Assembly (NCBI GenBank): GCA_963920665.1
Contig: OY987273.1
Location: forward strand, 1,738,501-1,802,500
Source: Straminergon stramineum
Lineage: Eukaryota; Streptophyta; Bryopsida; Hypnales; Calliergonaceae
Direction of reading: 5' to 3'
Length of the DNA: 64,000 nt
Of this stretch, positions 59,277-64,000 are shown in pieces. A model generated the notes under the pieces. It made no database searches and was not told where the DNA came from. It was given only the letters and a program-made list of their open reading frames with translations. The first letter of the stretch is position 1. Each line of letters begins with the position of its first letter. The position numbers and the translations under genes were made by a program.

Positions 59277-62200
59277 ATCTACGGAGGACTCCCAGATGAA
59301 GACGAACTTGGTACATACTTTGTACCAGGTGCAAAAGTATGGCTTGCTACCGATGGAAAGGTTCAATGACATGCTCAGGCCATCGGAGAAGAAAAAATGT
59401 GTAGCAATGCCATTGAGGAAGACATGGTACTCCATGCCGGCTGAGGTCTTCACCTCATTTGTCTTCAAGGTGAGATACACATTCTCTATATACGTGAAGT
59501 ACTCAATTGTAATCTTCTTTTGTGTTTCTGTACTTCTTGCTCTTCCAATTTTCTCACAATATACTCTTGGGACTCTACAGCAAGAGATTGCACAGGCAGT
59601 AGATGCGGCACTTCGAAGATACCACAAGACAACATCGGCTGATGAAAAGAGTGCTGAAGGAGCAGCTTAAGCCATGAGGGTAGGGGCCAAGGAAAAAAAC
59701 ATGAAGCTGTACATGAAAATGATCAAGTTCCTGACAATGGCCAATCCTGCTCATGGGGCGGGCTTCCTTGAAGAGGTGAGTCCTCATGTTCATGAAATCA
59801 TGCCAATAAAGTATCTAGGTTTAGATCTACCTATACAAACATGACTCAATTCATTTGTGGTAATGCAGGTGGAGAGGCATTGGAGCTCCAACGAGGTGCC
59901 AGAGATGACACTGGAAAAATTGCAAATGGTGGCCACGTGCAACACCACAATAGAGCACAAGGTGAAGTTCTTGTAGTGGTGGAACTCTTCCATCCCATCT
60001 TGTGATGCGAGGAAGTTCCCAGCCAGGCCCATCTCCAAAACACACCTTGGCCCTTTCTTCAACAAGTGTGTCTAGTTTGCGGGGGTAAGTGCCTTAACTA
60101 ACTTCATTTGTTGATTTCCACAGTTTCGTTATGACAATCGATTATAACATGTCTGAATTTGTAATGTCTCTTTATTCTTCACGATGGACTGAAACTAATT
60201 ATTGTGATCATCAATTCGTATAGCTCGAAGATGCCTCAGTGGAGTACTTCGAGGCAGTCGTCAAACAAGACAACATCAAGATCGACAGGAAGGTCCCACT
60301 CCAACCGAAAACCTTGGAAGAGTACATCGAGGGATGGAGGAAGAAGAACTGGGACCAAGGATTCCATCTTTACTTGAAAGGAGGAAATTATTTCAAGAAA
60401 GGGGATTCCTTTACGAATTCTGAGGGGTCCAACTTGGTGGTTAGGAAGGTTCTCTACCGGTATGTTTTTAGACCTATGAGATTGGAATCGATTTGGCAAC
60501 GACTCATTTCTTCAAATTTTGATGTCTGCATGCTAAAACCCTTGAGAACATCTACTCCTATCACATTGAATGTGATGGAGTGTGGATGGTTGCGAAACTC
60601 AATTGCATGTGTTGAGCTCGTAGACATAATTGTAGTCATGTCTCTAATTGCCTAGAATGATTGATTCTTCTTTCCATAACTATTTCAAGTATGAGCTCGA
60701 AGCAAAGGGTGCCATCGAAAGGAAAGACTTGCCTCCCTTCCTCACATCATGGTTGGACCTAAGCTCAGAGGACTGCATGTTCTCAACAAACCAGCCGCGC
60801 ACATTTACCACGGCTCACCTCAGTGGAGGAACATGGTACTTGGATTGTGCACCGACATTCACTCATCCGTCCAAGGTGCAACTGCGAGCATCGTTGGATG
60901 GCAAAGGGGCCATAGATTTGAATGTGGACGAGTTCGCAAGAATGACGGATAGGCAAAGGAAGAAGGCCATTGTGAGGAGGGAAGCTAATGACCGAAAAAA
61001 GGAAGTCCGTTTTCAAGGCCTTCTCACCGCCAAGGAGAAGAACGAAGTGGAGGGACTTGCCAAGATGGCGGAGAAGGAGAAGGAGATGGAGAAAGAAGAG
61101 AAGGCCAAGGCCAAAGGGAAGAAGAAGGTCGAAAGTGATAGCCAAGTTCTAGCATCCTCTACGGTGGATTAAGGCTCCGAGCTATAAGTCGTATCACAAA
61201 GTGGAGTGAAGAGGAAGGCCACCTTCTCACAACTCACGGAGGAGGTCATCACTCATGTGACAAAGGCAATTGTCCTTAGTGACGACGAGTTGGCCAAGTC
61301 TGAGAATCTGATTCTCAACATCTCCATTGACGACTTGGTGGATGAATGGAGTCCAAGACAAAGACATGCTACAAAGAAGTCTTGGACTTCTTGAACAAGG
61401 TTTGCATGTCTCATTTGGATTTGAAAATAGGGTCATAAGTTCTCATTCAAATGGTTGTACTTTGAGTTCATTTATCGTCATTATAGGTTGCACTATTCCT
61501 TAGCAGGTGTCGGCAAGGAAACCATCCATGTTCCATGGTGTCCCTAAAGCTAGGCTAGGGGTGGATGTCATGTTCTTTGACTGTCTGGAGAACTTGCCCG
61601 TGCCTAGGTTGTCTTCTCCGCCACATGAGGTGCCAGAATGGAACAAGGACGTGGGAGATGAAGCTCTATAGCGAGTGTTTAGCTTTACTTCCAATCATCT
61701 CCAAGACCATGGTTGCATTATAGTCTTCCATTCATGGAGTGCCAAAGCAAATTCGGATATTGCAAGGTTGTGTGAAACGTATGACATGGTGAAGAAGAAG
61801 GAATGGATGGGGATGAACCGCATGCACTTGACCTCAACTATTGACAAAACCAAGACAGTAAAGTGCATTCCATTTCTACAATTCCAAATGGCAATTTCAC
61901 ATGCATTACTTTCATCGCATTGCTCATGATTGTACACCAATTTTGGATGATTGTGCAGACACAAAAATTTGGAATCACCTTGGTCGTGAAGGCCTTGGGC
62001 ACAAAAGGGAAATCCAATTTCTCTTTCAAGCGCACTACCACAATGGTGAAGGCTGGTGTCGACATCGCACAAGACGACATGTTGATGAACTACACCCATC
62101 TAGATGATATGGCCATGGATGACAAGAAGCCTTAGCATGGGGCTCGTGAAAAAGATCCACGGTTCTTTCAAATCCTCCTTGAAGCTACCAACGTCAAAGG

Positions 62201-63183
62201 AGATCTGATTCTTGACTACACTGCATCCACAGGTCAATATTCAATAATACTACTCTACCTTCCAATTGTAACCAAACTACAATTTTAGTCTCTCATATTA
62301 TATTTTTAAATTTCCATGCCTATAGGTGCATCCATTGTCGCTTGTCATGGCACAGGCTGCCACGTTGTGGCTTTGGAGGAGAACAAAGACATCTTCGAAG
62401 CCATCTTCAAACCCATGCGGAAGTCCACTACGGCCAAGGAAGTGACGCCACCTCCTCCAGCAATTGCAATTTCGCAAGATCTGCATGCCATGCCCGTGGT
62501 GCCTCGCAAATTCATTCGGAAGGGAAAATTGAGTAAGTAAGTAGGCACTTTTTTAATTTTCTTTGTACATAATGCCTTCTACTTTTCAAAACTCTAACAT
62601 GGTGACATTTTTGTTTGCAGTCATCGAAGATTGATGTCACCTGATCCAATGATGAAGAAACAAAGTCTTCTATATAGTTTGGAGAAGACATACAAGCTTC
62701 TAGTCTATGCCAACCAAATGGCAACAACCTTTGTGGATTTTGGTTGCTCCAAACCAAAACGCCATAAAGACACATACACTCTAAATGTCTTACAATTCAT
62801 AGATGGGTCTGCATCTGAGGGTAGAGAGTCTTCAGATTCGTCCAAGTCTTCCGAATCCGTGACTAACTGCATTACGACTTAGACTCATGAAATTGACATA
62901 TCTCATGAGTCATGCTATTGCGTATTGTTTTCTATTATGATTGGATTTGTGTGTTTTATGGCTATATCTTTGACATGCGTTCTTCTCATTCTTATTTTCT
63001 ACTGTAAGAATTTCATCTATGTGAAATACATTTTGTTGTGGAAAACCCTTCAATCAAAAAAGGGGGTAAGCGCTTAGAATTTTGAAAAATAAACTCTACA
63101 TTCTATGCACTTTTTACTTTTTCATGTCCATGGTCATAGGTCCCTCAGCCATTTTTTCTCGCAAAAAAATTTCCTACTCATAG

Positions 63184-63197
63184 GCTCACATGCTAGC
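63184..63197 (-). repeat. Terminal inverted repeat of unit B, right
   Basis: Minus reads GCTAGCATGTGAGC then CTATGAGTAGG. The 14 bp are identical to 49923-49936. Confidence 0.85.
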
Positions 63198-63580
63198 AAC
63201 CCTGACATAGAGGCTAGATCCAGATGGCTTGTTGTCTATAGTCATGGGCAAAATATTCAATGAAAGAATGCAAGACTTATGGCTAAGGAGGGGCCATCTG
63301 ACGATTTAAGAGAAGGTAGAAGTAGTTAAATGTAAGAGAGGTTTTCCTTTATCTATTATGTCTAATGGTATAGAAGTATATGGAAGGTTGTTTGGATGTT
63401 ATAAAGGTTGAGTACTAGTAATTCATTGCACTCATGATATATTTTGATTTGTTTTGAAATTACAAATATATTGATATATAAATACATATATCTTTGAATT
63501 TACCATTTGTTTTGCTTTCTTTCTAATTCATACTATTAGGAAATACTCCTTTTTGTGTAGTATGTTTTCTTTGTTCTCAT
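63198..63580 (+). other. Flank right of unit B with a short coding-like stretch
   Basis: 63210-63410 reads on plus as two short stretches with protein-like composition (MGKIFNERMQDLW, then KRGFPLSIMSNGIEVYGR) separated by a stop. I do not recognise the family and no copy exists elsewhere in the window. The remainder is AT-rich. Confidence 0.25.
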
Positions 63581-63730
63581 CACTAGAAGAAAAGTGTGCT
63601 GGTTTCAACAAAAACTAGTTGACACAAAATTCAGAAAACTACCAGAAAATGCAGAAAATGTAGAAGTGGTAGTTTTCTGAATTTCGCGTCAGCTAGTTTT
63701 TGTTGAAACTAGCACGCTTTTCTTCTAGTG
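63581..63730 (+). mobile_element. CACTA-type MITE with 3-bp target duplication
   Basis: 150 bp that is nearly one long hairpin. The left arm begins CACTAGAAGAAAAG and the right arm, on minus, begins with the same 14 bases. The 64-bp arms differ at five sites, all transitions and mostly at CpG or its decay products. It is flanked by CAT on both sides (63578-63580 and 63731-63733). CACTA termini and a 3-bp duplication are hallmarks of the CACTA (CMC) superfamily. The 22-bp loop is A-rich. Confidence 0.92.
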
Positions 63731-63733
63731 CAT

Positions 63734-64000
63734 CTAGCAATTTTAAATTGTAAGACACTTTGACTAAACCATTATTCTCTAAAATCTCATGATTCCATCC
63801 ATAAATCCATATTTTTTCCCATGTTTCCTAAACGTGCTCTACCATACCCATCCACTTTAATTCCTTCACCCCCTGTCCCTTCGTCCATTTGTCCGCTCTT
63901 TCCACCCAACAACGAGTGTGCATGTTTGCTCTTGTACCACATCCAATCCATTCCCCAATTTGAGGCGTTGTGCTTGTCCACTTGTCCGTAGAGACAGCAC
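63734..64000. other. Right edge, no feature seen
   Basis: Pyrimidine-biased sequence on plus. The open frame on minus (63787-63981) has no recognisable features and I do not call it a gene. Confidence 0.5.

Larger units (their letters stand above)
55545..62882 (+). pseudogene. ParB-like / DNA N6-adenine (or N4-cytosine) methyltransferase-like gene, unit B
   Basis: Exons read from conserved splice borders: 55545-55939, 57804-about 58270, 58502-59163, 59277-59469, 59581-59775, 59869-60085, 60224-60459, 60656-about 61400, 61507-62232, 62326-62536 and 62621-62882. Exon 1 is basic with an NLS-like run (SRKRRH, KKSKMNKKK). Exon 2 ends in a SIM-like VIILLSSDSESDVEIL. Exon 3 is acidic, then carries FVCDGNH at 59006-59026, matching the DGNHR signature of ParB/Srx-like domains; the next codon is TGA. 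The middle exons are novel, with a Lys/Glu-rich helix near 61060-61130. The C-terminus has IIVFHSW and, across the 62232/62326 junction, LDYTASTGASIVACHGTG then HVVALEENKDIFEAI. This resembles motif I and II of beta-class amino-methyltransferases (PF01555-like), where motif I follows the catalytic motif. A clear DPPY motif is not seen; FFDCLENLP sits at the expected place. Five or more stops and a frameshift near 61900 mean this copy is inactive. Confidence 0.55.
49923..63197. mobile_element. Composite transposon unit B (complete, 13.3 kb)
   Basis: Bounded by the 14-bp inverted repeat GCTAGCATGTGAGC at 49923-49936 and 63184-63197. Subterminal similarity goes further: GAGAAAAAATGG-like and GACCTATGAC elements lie near both ends. 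It holds a MULE-like transposase gene (50930-54900, minus) and a ParB/methyltransferase-like gene (55545-62882, plus), 5' end to 5' end. The same pair in the same relative order forms unit A. A clean target duplication is not visible: the 9 bases outside each end, TACAACGAC and AACCCTGAC, agree at 5 of 9 positions. It has inserted into the 3' part of RING-family copy 4. Confidence 0.75.

Noticed and set aside
49914..63206. Exact 9-bp target duplication of unit B
   Set aside because: TACAACGAC and AACCCTGAC agree at only 5 of 9 positions; not convincing.
1..64000. tRNA or rRNA genes
   Set aside because: No cloverleaf box pattern or rRNA-like stretch was recognised by eye; a tRNAscan-SE or Infernal run would be decisive.

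Overview
The window looks like intergenic, transposon-dense DNA of a green plant with a large AT-rich nuclear genome. The evidence is GT/AG introns conserved between repeat copies, plant-type mobile elements (hAT with a DUF659-like core, MULE-like with a SWIM finger, CACTA and hAT MITEs, a solo LTR) and scattered telomere-like GGGTTTAGGG motifs. A non-flowering land plant is my guess from the flavour of the protein families. The species cannot be told from the sequence. I see no convincing host housekeeping gene, rRNA, tRNA or CRISPR array. Nearly every coding region is a decayed multicopy gene with stops and frameshifts.

The most interesting structure is a two-gene composite transposon present twice, in opposite orientation. 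Unit B (49923-63197) looks complete: 13.3 kb bounded by inverted repeats GCTAGCATGTGAGC. It carries two divergent genes. One is a MULE-like transposase gene with a Cys/His-rich GCM/WRKY-like finger and a SWIM finger (50930-54900, minus). The other is a gene of at least eleven exons (55545-62882, plus) with a ParB-like DGNH motif and a C-terminal beta-class DNA N6-adenine/N4-cytosine methyltransferase-like motif. Unit A (1-13604) is the mirror image: methyltransferase gene on minus (partial), transposase gene on plus (broken), and the same terminal repeat at 13591-13604. A third fragment of the methyltransferase gene lies at 13960-14838.

Between the two units lie other decayed multicopy genes. 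Four copies belong to one family with a conserved N-terminal Cys/His block, and two of them keep a RING-H2 finger (15670-18136, 27419-28935, 40608-41692 minus, 45664-49922). Two are kinase-like genes with altered HRD and DFG motifs (20145-21733 and 37483-38943, both minus). One is a hAT transposase (30353-32537). Two are copies of an unclassified 3.3-3.5 kb element X (about 7840-11380 plus, about 32680-35990 minus). Most of these genes have a GC-rich degenerate repeat patch just upstream: TCGCC-type at 15010, 21880, 26865 and 29800, CGGACGG-type at 36020, 39145, 42040 and 44945. One such sequence has grown into a 2.2 kb minisatellite of about 65-bp units (23655-25900).

Nesting gives relative ages. 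Element X1 sits in a transposase exon of unit A. A hAT MITE interrupts a methyltransferase exon at the left window edge. A solo LTR (46001-47123, 5-bp duplication CAAGC) splits RING-family copy 4, which is also cut at its 3' end by unit B. A MITE splits the minisatellite. The long stretches in between (18990-20140, 22200-23640, 25900-26860, 28940-29670, 36240-37450, 39600-40600, 42790-43900, 44275-44930, 63200-63580) are AT-rich and I see no genes in them.
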